Source of the DNA: Alphaproteobacteria bacterium
GTDB taxonomy: Bacteria; Pseudomonadota; Alphaproteobacteria; Rhizobiales; Aestuariivirgaceae
Direction: 5' to 3'
NCBI GenBank assembly: GCA_020441605.1
Contig: JAGRLX010000247.1
Coordinates: forward strand, 1-15,495
Length of the DNA: 15,495 bases
This document shows, piece after piece, positions 1 through 7,834 of the stretch. The notes under the pieces were generated by a model. It saw nothing but the letters and a program-made list of their open reading frames with translations. It had not been told where the DNA came from and did no database searches. The position numbers and the translations under genes are program-made. The stretch's first letter is position 1; each line of letters opens with the position of its first letter.

Positions 1-893
1 TAGCGGTCGGCCCAGAGATGGCCGCCGCTGGCGCCCTCGATCAATTGCGCCGTGATCCGCACCTTCGCGCCGGATTTGCGGACACTACCGTGAACAAGAT
101 AGGCGACGCCGAGATCGTTGGCCACCTGTTCCATGCTGTGGTCGCTCGCCTTGTGGCGGAAGACCGCGTTCCGGCTCAACACAAAGAGATCGGACACCTT
201 TGACAGGTCGATGATGATGTCCTCGGTGATGCCATCGGAGAAATATTCCTGCTCCGGGTCGCCGCTCATGTTGGCAAAGGGCAGTACTGCTATCGACGGC
301 CTGTCCGGCGCATTGAGTGGCCTGCCATTGGCGGGGCGCTGGCCGTTACCGCCGGCCGGACCCTGATCGAGCCCGACGAAATAGACCTGGACGGGCATGG
401 CAATGTTCTTGAGGCTCTTCTCGCCCTGGTCCTCGAACCGGATGCCGAGCTTGCTGCCGACCTGGTGTCGGATTCCCGCCGAGCAGGCGATGCCTCCGGG
501 CTGCGCCAGACTGACGAGGCGGGATGCGATGTTGACGTCATCGCCGTAGAGATCATCGCCATCGACGATCACATCGCCCAGGTTGATGCCGATGCGCAGC
601 CTGATGTGCCGGTCGCCGGGCACGCCGGCATTGCGCGGCGGCATGCCGCGCTGGATGTCAACGGCGCATTGGGCCGCTTCAACCGCGCTGGAAAACTCGA
701 CCAGCAGGGCATCGCCCGTGTTCTTGAAAATGCGGCCGCGAAAGCGGGAAATGGTGGGATGCAGGAATTCACGATGGTGCTGATGAAGCCGATCCAGGGT
801 GGCTTCCTCGTTGGCCTCCATCAGCCGGCCATAGCCTGCCACATCGGCCATCATGATGGCCGCAAGCCGCCGCTTCACCCGGTCGTCAAGCAT
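1..893 (-). CDS. Class III adenylate/guanylate cyclase with TolB-like module, 3' end outside window
   Basis: The first 297 codons of a cytoplasmic cyclase read without interruption to the left edge, so the C-terminus is missing. The cyclase domain covers about residues 8-170. It shows the first metal Asp (D17 in MADVAGY), K57 and the second metal Asp D61 in KNTGDALLVEF, and the transition-state pair N121 and R125 in GDDVNIASRL. All catalytic positions are therefore present, and it should make cAMP (or cGMP) from the nucleotide triphosphate. After a Gly/Pro/Asn-rich linker (about 170-198), residues from about 199 begin a TolB-like module (PSIAVLPFANMSGDP, then FSDGITEDI), ending in ITAQLIEGASGGHLWADR. 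In this family TPR repeats usually follow. ATG at 893 is chosen because GGAG lies 7 bases upstream; two in-frame GTG codons directly before it are alternatives. It is probably transcribed alone. The input signal cannot be read from the sequence. Confidence 0.93.
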   Translation of the reverse strand, partial: MLDDRVKRRLAAIMMADVAGYGRLMEANEEATLDRLHQHHREFLHPTISRFRGRIFKNTGDALLVEFSSAVEAAQCAVDIQRGMPPRNAGVPGDRHIRLRIGINLGDVIVDGDDLYGDDVNIASRLVSLAQPGGIACSAGIRHQVGSKLGIRFEDQGEKSLKNIAMPVQVYFVGLDQGPAGGNGQRPANGRPLNAPDRPSIAVLPFANMSGDPEQEYFSDGITEDIIIDLSKVSDLFVLSRNAVFRHKASDHSMEQVANDLGVAYLVHGSVRKSGAKVRITAQLIEGASGGHLWADR

Positions 894-1122
894 CACCACG
901 CTCCGCCACTGCCGGGACGAATGGACGTTTCCAGCCGCTGCTTCCGCCAATTGTCTCCGCCAGCAACTGGCTGTCGCGCGAAGTAAACATGGGTCGTAAC
1001 TAAGGCACTCCGATTCAGGCTGCGTCATAGCGCAACGGCGGCAAAAGTGAAATCACCTGCCGGTGGAAATCTTGCGCTGGATCGTTCTCTGAGTACGACC
1101 CAACGGCGCACCAGAGCAGGGC
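894..1122. other. Intergenic region upstream of the cyclase gene
   Basis: These 229 bases hold no convincing gene. They should contain the promoter of the cyclase gene and the end of the transcript coming from 1123-1749, but no clear -35/-10 pair or terminator with a U-run was found. One perfect 8-base inverted repeat is present, GGGTCGTA at 991-998 and TACGACCC at 1094-1101. The arms are too far apart for a simple operator. Confidence 0.5.
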
Positions 1123-1749
1123 CTAGGGCGCGAGGTCTTCAAAGGCCTTCAAAATGACAGCGCGCTCATTTTGGTCGAAGCGCAGGCTGAGGGTCGGGCA
1201 GCGGGTCTGCATCGGATCTGCGGCCACGTCGCAATCGGTGATATAGTCGACACCCGCGCCGGGCTGACCGCTGTGCATCCGGTGATGGCCAAGGCCTAGC
1301 AGCTTTCGGGTCCCACATCGTGCCTCGAGCCTGCCGACCAGGCGGCCGGCATCGCCCCATGCCAGTGTACCGACGGCAGCCGGCTGCGACGTAGAATCCA
1401 CCTTCAGGGACGTCATGGCCCATTGCGTGGGAACCGCGCTGGCCAGTGCGTCCGCCAGGTCCGCCATGGGCGGGTCCGCAATGCCCGCTCCGGCATCGGC
1501 CCCGGTGTCCACGCCATCTTTCCGGGCCGCCTGCAAGGCGAAGCCGAGAAGATAGCCGGCGGCGAAGGCCTTCAGCCGGGCGTCTCCGGCAAGCGGTGTC
1601 ACTCCCAGCTGGTGCGACACGACCGCGACGGCGCTGGCCGCCGCCTTGCGCAGGACTGCGCGCGTGACGTCCTCTCCCGGTTCGGCCGGAATCACCGCCA
1701 GCCTCGGCTGAGGCCTCCGCCGGTTCATGTTGATGTCGCGCCAGCCCAT
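1123..1749 (-). CDS. Hypothetical protein, 208 residues
   Basis: I do not recognise this protein. It starts MGWRDINMNRRRPQPRL, is rich in Ala, Gly and Asp, has no signal peptide and no clear membrane span (the most hydrophobic stretch is FAAGYLLGFALQAA, too short and mixed), and ends RAVILKAFEDLAP. The C-terminal half carries four cysteines and several histidines (EARCGTRK, GLGHHRMHSG, ITDCDVAADPMQTRCPT), which might bind a metal, but no known spacing is recognised. ATG at 1749 is preferred because AGGAG lies 5 bases upstream; the frame also opens from an ATG at 1854, which has no ribosome binding site. It is 132 bases downstream of livM on the same strand, so it could be read through from the transporter operon. 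No function is proposed. Confidence 0.6.
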   Translation of the reverse strand: MGWRDINMNRRRPQPRLAVIPAEPGEDVTRAVLRKAAASAVAVVSHQLGVTPLAGDARLKAFAAGYLLGFALQAARKDGVDTGADAGAGIADPPMADLADALASAVPTQWAMTSLKVDSTSQPAAVGTLAWGDAGRLVGRLEARCGTRKLLGLGHHRMHSGQPGAGVDYITDCDVAADPMQTRCPTLSLRFDQNERAVILKAFEDLAP

Positions 1750-1881
1750 GGGTGCTCCTGAGGATGATTCCTCCTGGTCAAGGGTTTCGTCACGATGCAA
1801 TAGCTTTGCGTGCGGCAGAAATCCATCACGTAACAGACCGGGCGCAGAAGCCATGGCGGCGGTAGCACCAAGCGGACGGGT

Positions 1882-2874
1882 CTAGCCCGGTGGTTGGCGG
1901 GGCATTCGCGGCAGCAAGAAACCGCCCAAGCCGGCAAGGCCGCGCGGCAGGAGAATCACGAAGGCCGCCAGAATCAACCCGAGGCCGATGTCGCGCCAGT
2001 CGCCGACCTCGCGCATGCCTTCATCGGCGAGCATCAGGATGGCGGCGCCGAGGAGCGGGCCCCAGACCGTGCCCATGCCGCCGACCACGATCATGGCGAG
2101 CAGGAAGAGCAGCATCGCAAGCGAGAAAACAATCGGGCCGACGACGCCGAACTGTATGGCGTAGAAAGCTCCGGCGAGACCGGTGAAAAAGGCCGAAAGG
2201 CCGAACACCCAGAGCTGGTACTTGAACTTGCTGACCCCACGCGACATGGCATAGCCGGGATTGTCGCGCAGGGCCTGGAAGGCAAGGCCCAGGGGGCCGC
2301 GGATGATGGCAATGGAGAACAGCACTGCCAGCACCATCAGCGCGAGGCCAACGTAATAATGGGCCACATACCATTTCGAGCCCAGCAGCGCACGGAAGCC
2401 CAGATCACCGAAGCGGGAGAAGCCGCGCACGCCGCCGAACAGCGGCATGCAGCCGGACGGCGGAGTGGTGAAACAGGCGGTGTCGTTCACCACGACGAGA
2501 TAGATCACCTGGGCGATGGCCAGGGTCAGCAGGGCCACATAGGGTCCGCGCAAACGCAGGCAGGCCAACCCAACGACTACACTCACCACAACCGCGGCCA
2601 GGCCGGCAAGGGGCATGGCCAGCAGCATCGGGATGGCAAAGTAGTAGCCGAGCATGGCGGTGGCATAGGCGCCGACGGCGAACAGCGCCATCTGCGCCAA
2701 CGAGAAGATGCCTGCGACCCCGAGAACCAGATTCCATTGGGTGACGACGATGGCCCAGATGAAGAACAGGGTCATCTGGGTGATGATATAGCGCGTGCCC
2801 ACCACCAGAGGCAGCAACGCCATCAAGACCGCAAGAAGGATGCAGACGACGATGTCGCGCCTTGCCGGACTCAC
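1882..2874 (-). CDS. livM: HAAT-type ABC transporter permease, LivM family
   Basis: This is the second membrane subunit of a branched-chain-amino-acid-type importer, 330 residues and typical for LivM. It is strongly hydrophobic, with several clear inner-membrane spans (from ILLAVLMALLPLVVG, and including LGVAGIFSLAQMALFAVGAYA). The cytoplasmic EAA-like loop that contacts the ATPases is seen as FQALRDNPGYAMSRGVSKFK, followed by LSAFFTGLAGAFYA. The start is placed at GTG 2874 because it overlaps the livH stop as GTGA, a classical coupled junction; the same frame stays open upstream through livH, but that part is livH read out of frame. It is the last gene of the transporter run. The loop between about residues 130 and 160 carries two Cys (NDTACFTTPPSGCMPLFGG) that could form a periplasmic disulfide. 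The substrate cannot be read from this subunit. Confidence 0.93.
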   Translation of the reverse strand: MSPARRDIVVCILLAVLMALLPLVVGTRYIITQMTLFFIWAIVVTQWNLVLGVAGIFSLAQMALFAVGAYATAMLGYYFAIPMLLAMPLAGLAAVVVSVVVGLACLRLRGPYVALLTLAIAQVIYLVVVNDTACFTTPPSGCMPLFGGVRGFSRFGDLGFRALLGSKWYVAHYYVGLALMVLAVLFSIAIIRGPLGLAFQALRDNPGYAMSRGVSKFKYQLWVFGLSAFFTGLAGAFYAIQFGVVGPIVFSLAMLLFLLAMIVVGGMGTVWGPLLGAAILMLADEGMREVGDWRDIGLGLILAAFVILLPRGLAGLGGFLLPRMPRQPPG

Positions 2875-3749
2875 AGCCGCACCACCTGTTGACGCCCGAA
2901 GAGTCCTGCCGGCCGCCAGATCAGCACGGCGATGACGATGACCAGCAGAATGGCGAAGCTGTATTGCACGCCCAGCACGTACTGGATCAGGGCCTCGAGC
3001 AGGCCAAGCACGATGGCGGCAGCCACCGCCCCATAGACATTGCCGAGGCCCGCCACCACGCAGATGACGAAGGCCTTCAGCATCGGGTCGCCACCCATGT
3101 TGGGCAGCAGGCCTGAAAGCGAGCTTACCATGATGCCGGATACCGCTGCGAGGGCGCCTGACAGGGCCAGCACCTGGGCGTAGACCCGGCCGATGCGGAT
3201 GCCCATGAGCTGGGCCGCATCGCGGTTCTGGGCGGTGGCGCGGATGGCGCGGCCCACCCGGGTGCGGTTCAGGAGCAGGGCCACTGCCACCATCATGGTG
3301 ATCGCGACCGCCAGGATGAGAATATTCTGGTGGGGAATGTGCACCGTGCCGATGACCAGAGCGCCGGAGAGGTTCAGCGGCTGGGCCGTGGGCTGGGGAC
3401 CGAAGATCCGGAGGATGACATTCTCGAGCATTGCCCCGATGCCGATCGTGGCAATGAAGATCTGGGTCTCGAAATTGCGCGACGCAAGCATCGGCCGCGC
3501 CGCGAGGTGATAGATGAGCAGCCCGATCAGGCCGCATACGGCCATGGCGGCGACCAGCGCCAGCACTGCGGGGAAACCCAGGGCCGTCATGGCGAACAGG
3601 CAGACATAGCCGCCGAAGGCCAGCAGCGCGCCATGGGCCATGTTCAGCATGTTGAGCGAGCCGTAGACGAGCGCCAGACCGATCGTCGAAATCGCATACA
3701 TGGCGCCCAGCGTGAGGCCGGATGCGAGGATCTGCACAACGACGTCCAT
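2871..3749 (-). CDS. livH: HAAT-type ABC transporter permease, LivH family
   Basis: First membrane subunit of the importer, 292 residues, the usual LivH length. It begins MDVVVQILASGLTLGAMYAI with no cleaved signal, and contains the LivH hallmark GLALVYGSLNMLNMAHGALL. The ATPase-contact loop is GRAIRATAQNRDAAQLMGIR, followed by LSGALAAVSGIMVSSLSG. Alternating hydrophobic stretches fit about eight inner-membrane spans. ATG 3749 lies 2 bases after the livF stop, with GGAGG inside the end of livF as ribosome binding site. Its stop overlaps the livM start by 4 bases. It should form the channel as a heterodimer with LivM, powered by LivF and LivG and fed by the binding protein at 5277-6602. Confidence 0.95.
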   Translation of the reverse strand: MDVVVQILASGLTLGAMYAISTIGLALVYGSLNMLNMAHGALLAFGGYVCLFAMTALGFPAVLALVAAMAVCGLIGLLIYHLAARPMLASRNFETQIFIATIGIGAMLENVILRIFGPQPTAQPLNLSGALVIGTVHIPHQNILILAVAITMMVAVALLLNRTRVGRAIRATAQNRDAAQLMGIRIGRVYAQVLALSGALAAVSGIMVSSLSGLLPNMGGDPMLKAFVICVVAGLGNVYGAVAAAIVLGLLEALIQYVLGVQYSFAILLVIVIAVLIWRPAGLFGRQQVVRL

Positions 3750-3751
3750 CC

Positions 3752-4465
3752 TCAGCCTCCCAGATAGGTTGCAAGAATTTCGGGGCGGGACATAAGGTCC
3801 GCGCCACTGCCGCTCCAGGCGAATTCGCCGTTGTCGAGCAGATGCAGGACGTCGGCGACTTCAGCAATGCGGCTGACGTTCTCCTCGACGATGACGATGG
3901 TGCGGCCAGCCTTGCGCAGGGTGGCGATCACCTCGTAGATCTGGTCGATGACGATGGGCGCAAGCCCGAGCGAAGGCTCATCCAGCATCAGAAGTCGCCC
4001 GCCAGACATCAGGCCGCGGCCGATGCCGACCATGCGGCGCTCGCCGCCCGAGAGGGTGCTGGCGATCTGGCCGCGGCGCTCCTTCAGTTTTGGCAGGAGT
4101 GCGAAGACCTCCTCGAGACGTGCCGATTCGTTGCGCGCCGCCTCCGGCAGGTAGGCCCCCATGCGCAGGTTTTCGAGCACGGTCATGTTGGGAAACAGCA
4201 GGTCGCCCTGGGGGACATGGACGATTCCGGCGGCGACGATCTCATCCGGTCGCAGCCGGTCGATGCGGCGCCCGGCAAGGCTGATGGTGCCGGACCGCGG
4301 CCGCACCAGGCCCGAGATTGTGCGGAGGAGGGTGGTCTTGCCATGGCCGTTGGGTCCGATCAGGGCGGCGAAACGGCCCTCATCTATGTCCAGCGACAGG
4401 TTACGGATCACCACCTGATGGCCATATCCGGCGGAGACGCCATCGAGGGAGAGGAGTGCCGTCAT
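3752..4465 (-). CDS. livF: HAAT-type ABC transporter ATPase, LivF family
   Basis: Cytoplasmic ATPase subunit, 237 residues, standard for LivF. Walker A is GPNGHGKT (residues 37-44), the ABC signature is LSGGE (138-142), and Walker B is LLMLDEP with D162 and E163. The usual switch histidine is replaced by Asn (N196 in VEENV); LivF proteins normally have VEQN at this place, so this marks the family and is not a defect. The ATG overlaps the livG stop as ATGA, indicating translational coupling. It pairs with LivG on the cytoplasmic face of LivH and LivM. The C-terminus LATYLGG is also LivF-like. Confidence 0.95.
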   Translation of the reverse strand: MTALLSLDGVSAGYGHQVVIRNLSLDIDEGRFAALIGPNGHGKTTLLRTISGLVRPRSGTISLAGRRIDRLRPDEIVAAGIVHVPQGDLLFPNMTVLENLRMGAYLPEAARNESARLEEVFALLPKLKERRGQIASTLSGGERRMVGIGRGLMSGGRLLMLDEPSLGLAPIVIDQIYEVIATLRKAGRTIVIVEENVSRIAEVADVLHLLDNGEFAWSGSGADLMSRPEILATYLGG

Positions 4466-5256
4466 CGGGTTGCCTCTTCCATCAGGGCCGCGAGACGCCT
4501 GGAGGCCCCTTCGCCGAGATAGACGTCGACCACCGTCCGATCCTTGACCAGCCCGCCGGGCGGGCCTTCATAGATGCTCTCTCCATGGTGCATGATCAGG
4601 ACCCGGCTAGAGAGCTGCACCAGAAAACGCATGACATGCTCGATCAGGATGATGGTCACTCCGGTGGCGGCGATGCGGCGTACGGCCGCCATCACATGGT
4701 CGATTTCGGCTGAGGTGAGACCGCCCACCGGCTCGTCCATGAGCAACAGGCGGGGACGGGTGGCGATGGCGCCCGCCAGCATCAGAAGCTTGCGGTCGAG
4801 CACCGGCAAGGCTCCGGCAATCATGTCCTGCTTCTCCGCCAGGCCAGCGCCCCGCAGTGCCTCCTGGACGATCGCCTCGGTTTCGGCACCCAGGGCCAGA
4901 CCCGGATACCGGCGGTTGTCGCGGCCGAAATAGGCGGCAACCCGCACGTTGTCGCCCACGCTTAGCGAGTCGAAACTGGCGTTGAGCTGAAAGGTGCGGG
5001 CAATGCCAGCGTGGCAGATGGCCTCTGGCGACAGCTGGGTGATGTTCCGGCCATCAAACATGACTTGTCCGCCGCTCGCCGGATTGAGGCCGGAACAGAC
5101 CTCGAAGAGGGTCGTCTTTCCCGCACCGTTCGGCCCACCGATCCCTAGCACCTCGCCGGGATAGACGTCGAAGCTCAGATTGTTGACCGCCGCCAGCGCG
5201 CCGAAGTGCTTCGACACGCCTTTGCAGGACAGCAAAGGCTGGCGGGCGGCGGTCAA
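4462..5256 (-). CDS. livG: HAAT-type ABC transporter ATPase, LivG family, altered signature motif
   Basis: Second ATPase subunit, 264 residues. Walker A is GPNGAGKT (41-48), the LivG feature GIARTFQLN (84-92) includes the Q-loop, Walker B is RLLLMDEP (169-176), and the switch histidine is H207 (IEHVM). The signature motif expected before Walker B (LSxGQ or LxYGxQ) is not present; the segment reads ALPVLDRKLLMLAGAIATRP. The rest is intact, so this is probably a subfamily variant and not a dead subunit; LivF keeps a full LSGGE. The start is placed at TTG 5256: an in-frame TAA lies two codons upstream, no ATG occurs nearby, and AAGGG precedes it by 8 bases. The weak start codon may lower LivG yield. 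It lies 20 bases after the binding protein gene. Confidence 0.93.
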   Translation of the reverse strand: MTAARQPLLSCKGVSKHFGALAAVNNLSFDVYPGEVLGIGGPNGAGKTTLFEVCSGLNPASGGQVMFDGRNITQLSPEAICHAGIARTFQLNASFDSLSVGDNVRVAAYFGRDNRRYPGLALGAETEAIVQEALRGAGLAEKQDMIAGALPVLDRKLLMLAGAIATRPRLLLMDEPVGGLTSAEIDHVMAAVRRIAATGVTIILIEHVMRFLVQLSSRVLIMHHGESIYEGPPGGLVKDRTVVDVYLGEGASRRLAALMEEATR

Positions 5257-5276
5257 GGCTTACACCCTTGCGGCAA

Positions 5277-6602
5277 TCAGGCTTTCATCCAGGGCGGCAA
5301 CTTGAACTGGGTGGTGTCGTATGGCGCCGGCGCGATCAACAGGCCGCTCCGGGTGTGGTCCTGAATCTGCAGGAACTGGTGCGGCATGCCGAGCGAGGAG
5401 TCCTTGGTCTGGGTCGGATAGGTATAGGCCGCCTGCTCGTCGGCCATGAAGCGGGTGGTGCCGGTGACGCCACGCCAGATCATCGACCGCATGCGGTCGG
5501 CGACCTTGCGGTTCTGGTCCTCGTTGCCGGGCTCTCCGGTGCCGCCGGCGAGGGCCGCCGCGGTGGCCCATACATAACAGCCGTCATAGGGCTGGGCACC
5601 CGAGTTGTGACCAGCGTTTTCGCCGTATTTCGCCTTGTAGCGGGTCTCGAAAGCGGTGCCGATCTCGTCCTGGAGCGCGCCGACCACGGTGGCGTAGAGC
5701 ACGCCATTGGAGGCTTCCTTGGCGATGTCGCGGAAGGCCGGGATCGACGGGCCATATTGCATGTAGACGAGACTGTTGGTGGGGTTGGGTACGAACTGCA
5801 CCATGAACTGGGCGAGGTCGGCCGGCAGGAAATGGGTGACGGCGATCACCGCCGGGGGATCCTGGCGAATCTTGGCCAGGGTCGGACCCCATTCGGAGAT
5901 CGGCACATTCACCGTTTCGAACAGGCTTATCTCCCAGCCGAATTCGGCGGCTTTGTCCTTGATGGCATTGGCGATATTGGCCGCATAGACGCCGGCGGAG
6001 AGAATGACCGCCATCTTGTTGTTGGCGCGCTTATAGGTGCCAGCCTCCTCGAGCTGCTGGACGAACTTGAGGAAGCCCGGACCGTACCAGTATTCGGCCG
6101 GATCGCCCTGGAAGGACCCGAAGTAGCGATTGGGATCAGACTTGATCAGGTTGTTGTGGCCGATGGTGGTGTCATAGTGAACGTAGACGATGCCACTGTC
6201 GGCGATCACGTCCTGAATGGCAGCCCCCGATCCGATGTTGTAGCCGTTGATGATGGCATGCACGCCATGCCGGTCGATAAGCCTCTGGACAGCCTGCACA
6301 TTGGTGGCATCGCCCATCTGCTTGGTATCTTCGAAATAGGGCTCCAGCGGACGCCCGAGGATACCGCCCAGGGCATTGATTTCCTCGCAGGCGAGTTCCA
6401 GCCCGTTCTTGAACTCGACGCCGTCGGCGGCGGCGAAATCGGTGAGTGGGGCGGCCTGGCCCACCGGTATAGGATCACCGGCGGCGCGGGCGCCGTCATT
6501 GAGCGCGGCCAGCATGGCGGCGCTGCCACCGAGGGCCGCTGCCCCACGCAGAAATCCGCGGCGGCTGGGAATGATGTTGGGCTTGGCAATCTTGTCGGTC
6601 AT
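5277..6602 (-). CDS. Tat-exported ABC substrate-binding protein, type I periplasmic fold (LivK-like)
   Basis: Periplasmic receptor of the importer, 441 residues, in the Peripla_BP_6 / leucine-binding-like family. The N-terminus is a twin-arginine signal: SRRGFLRG at 13-20, a weakly hydrophobic Ala/Gly stretch, and a likely cleavage after ARA (38-40), leaving AGDPIPVGQAAPLTDF. The mature part shows family features: NGLELACEEINALGGILGRP and a second lobe from about MAVILSAGVYAANIANAI. ATG 6602 has GGGAG 8 bases upstream. It lies 41 bases after the hydrolase gene and 20 bases before livG, so it is almost certainly cotranscribed with both. Ligand specificity is unknown. The family includes receptors for branched-chain amino acids, amides, urea and aromatic acids; the neighbouring amidohydrolase makes an amide ligand plausible, but this is inference. 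Confidence 0.93.
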   Translation of the reverse strand: MTDKIAKPNIIPSRRGFLRGAAALGGSAAMLAALNDGARAAGDPIPVGQAAPLTDFAAADGVEFKNGLELACEEINALGGILGRPLEPYFEDTKQMGDATNVQAVQRLIDRHGVHAIINGYNIGSGAAIQDVIADSGIVYVHYDTTIGHNNLIKSDPNRYFGSFQGDPAEYWYGPGFLKFVQQLEEAGTYKRANNKMAVILSAGVYAANIANAIKDKAAEFGWEISLFETVNVPISEWGPTLAKIRQDPPAVIAVTHFLPADLAQFMVQFVPNPTNSLVYMQYGPSIPAFRDIAKEASNGVLYATVVGALQDEIGTAFETRYKAKYGENAGHNSGAQPYDGCYVWATAAALAGGTGEPGNEDQNRKVADRMRSMIWRGVTGTTRFMADEQAAYTYPTQTKDSSLGMPHQFLQIQDHTRSGLLIAPAPYDTTQFKLPPWMKA

Positions 6603-6643
6603 GGCGTTCTCTCCCTGCTCATCTTGGTTGACGTGGTCGTCGC

Positions 6644-7744
6644 CTACTTGATCCGGCCCACCAATGCCGCAGCCGCGTCAATGGCGGCGAGTTGGTGAGG
6701 CTGCAAAGCCTGCTGGCCCCATTTCGCCATGTGCGGACCCCAGGGGTCTTCCACATGGGTGCGGATGCCGGTCATCTCCTCGAGCACCGCGAGCCCGCAA
6801 TAGGGCACATACATGGCCGAATAGCCACCCTCATGAGTCATCACCAGGCGGCCGCCGCAGAGTTCGTCAGCCGCCACCAGCAGCAGGCGGGTCATCTGGC
6901 GATAGCCATCGGAACTCACCATCATGCGGCCGAGCGGATCGACGCCGGAGGCATCGAAGCCCGAAGGCACGACGATCAGGTCCGGCTTGAACGCCTGCAG
7001 CGCCGGGATCACCACCCGGCGGAAGGCCTCGACATAGGCGCCGTCTCCGGAGCCGGGCGGCAGAGGAATGTTCAGATTGTAACCTTCACCCCGGCCGGCG
7101 CCGTTCTCCGTCAAGCCGCCGGAGTCGGGCGGAAACAGGTTGTCCTGGTGCAGCGAGATGGTGAGCGTCGCGGGGTCGTCATAGAAGGCTGCTTGGGTTC
7201 CGTTGCCATGGTGCACGTCCCAGTCCACCGTGGCGATGCGGCCCAGCTTGTGGGCCGCGCGGGCGTGCATGATCGCCACGACGGCGTTGCCGAAGAGGCA
7301 GAAACCCATGCCGACGCCGGCGATCGCATGATGGCCCGGCGGACGCACCAGTGCATAGGCGTTCCTCACCTTGCCTTCGATCACGGCGTCAAAGGCGGCC
7401 ATGGTGCCGCCTGCCGCCAATTGGGCGATCTCGAAGCTGCCGGTGCCGAAGGGAGTCAGGGTGCTTGCATCGCCGCCGAAACCCGCGCTCATCTCCTTGA
7501 TGCGGGCGATGTGTTCGCGGGTATGGAAGCGTGCCAGTTCATCTTCGGTGGCATAGCGCGGCTTGATCGACACCAGATGATCGAGAAGTCCGGAGACTTC
7601 AAGGAGGTTCCGGAAGCGGCGCTTGGTCTCGGGGTTCTCGGCATGTTCGCCGGGCTGGATGGTGAGGCCGGGCGCGAAGATCTGGGCCCAGTTCCAAGTA
7701 TTGTGCCACATGTAGAGTTCATGAAATACAAATCCGGTGGCCAT
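6644..7744 (-). CDS. Class II histone deacetylase-like amidohydrolase (HDAC / acetylpolyamine amidohydrolase superfamily)
   Basis: Predicted cytoplasmic zinc amidohydrolase of 366 residues that cleaves an acyl-amide bond. All catalytic residues are visible: H138 and H139 in RPPGHHA, zinc ligands D176 and H178 in VDWDVHHGNG and D264 in SGFDASGVDP, and the transition-state Tyr Y308 in HEGGYS. From memory, this pattern matches the bacterial class II enzyme HDAH of strain FB188 with a constant offset of four residues, and the N-terminus (GFVFHELYMWHNT) also fits that clade. There is no signal peptide. Bacterial members act on acetylated polyamines, other N-acyl compounds or model acyl-lysines; the natural substrate is usually unknown. 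It is the first gene of the run leading into the importer, which suggests that it hydrolyses the imported compound. ATG 7744 is the only start fitting family length; the ribosome binding site (AGAGGA) is rather far away at 12 bases. Confidence 0.93.
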   Translation of the reverse strand: MATGFVFHELYMWHNTWNWAQIFAPGLTIQPGEHAENPETKRRFRNLLEVSGLLDHLVSIKPRYATEDELARFHTREHIARIKEMSAGFGGDASTLTPFGTGSFEIAQLAAGGTMAAFDAVIEGKVRNAYALVRPPGHHAIAGVGMGFCLFGNAVVAIMHARAAHKLGRIATVDWDVHHGNGTQAAFYDDPATLTISLHQDNLFPPDSGGLTENGAGRGEGYNLNIPLPPGSGDGAYVEAFRRVVIPALQAFKPDLIVVPSGFDASGVDPLGRMMVSSDGYRQMTRLLLVAADELCGGRLVMTHEGGYSAMYVPYCGLAVLEEMTGIRTHVEDPWGPHMAKWGQQALQPHQLAAIDAAAALVGRIK

Positions 7745-7831
7745 GGCCGGTTCACATCCTCTCGCTGGTCGTTTTCAACCTATCTCTCGCCAGCCATCAT
7801 GTCCCGCCCCTCACGGGTAATGGGTAGTGGG
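7745..7831 (-). promoter_or_regulatory. Probable control region of the amidohydrolase-transporter run
   Basis: These 87 bases separate the regulator stop from the amidohydrolase start. Read on the minus strand, a TTGAAA hexamer (7771-7776) could be a -35 element, but no good -10 follows, so an activator-dependent promoter is possible. Two copies of GCGAGAG (minus strand; 7784-7790 and 7759-7765), 25 bases apart, flank that hexamer. Further upstream are the GGGT heptad repeats. A LAL-type activator would be expected to bind direct repeats in such a place. The whole assignment is inference. Confidence 0.35.
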
Positions 7832-7834
7832 TCA
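7814..7834. repeat. Three tandem heptads with GGGT core
   Basis: On the plus strand GGGT occurs at 7815, 7822 and 7829, exactly 7 bases apart (GGGTAATGGGTAGTGGGT). The third copy overlaps the stop codon of the LAL regulator gene. The repeats lie about 70-90 bases upstream of the amidohydrolase start. They may be iterated binding sites for the LAL regulator or, with the GGG at 7847-7849, a possible G-quadruplex. Chance is not excluded. Confidence 0.45.

Noticed and set aside
1750..1854. N-terminal extension of the hypothetical protein from an ATG at 1854
   Set aside because: No ribosome binding site before 1854, whereas AGGAG lies 5 bases before ATG 1749. The GAGGA/TCCTC stem at 1760-1773 is in this leader but is too short to call a regulator.
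2875..3867. Upstream extension of the livM reading frame, giving a 661-residue protein
   Set aside because: This part is livH read in another frame. It has no family similarity, is Arg/His/Pro-rich, and livH itself is clear here. livM starts at GTG 2874.
5268..6698. Plus-strand open frame of 476 codons
   Set aside because: It is antisense to the substrate-binding protein gene, which has a Tat signal and clear family features. Long antisense frames are common in GC-rich coding DNA.
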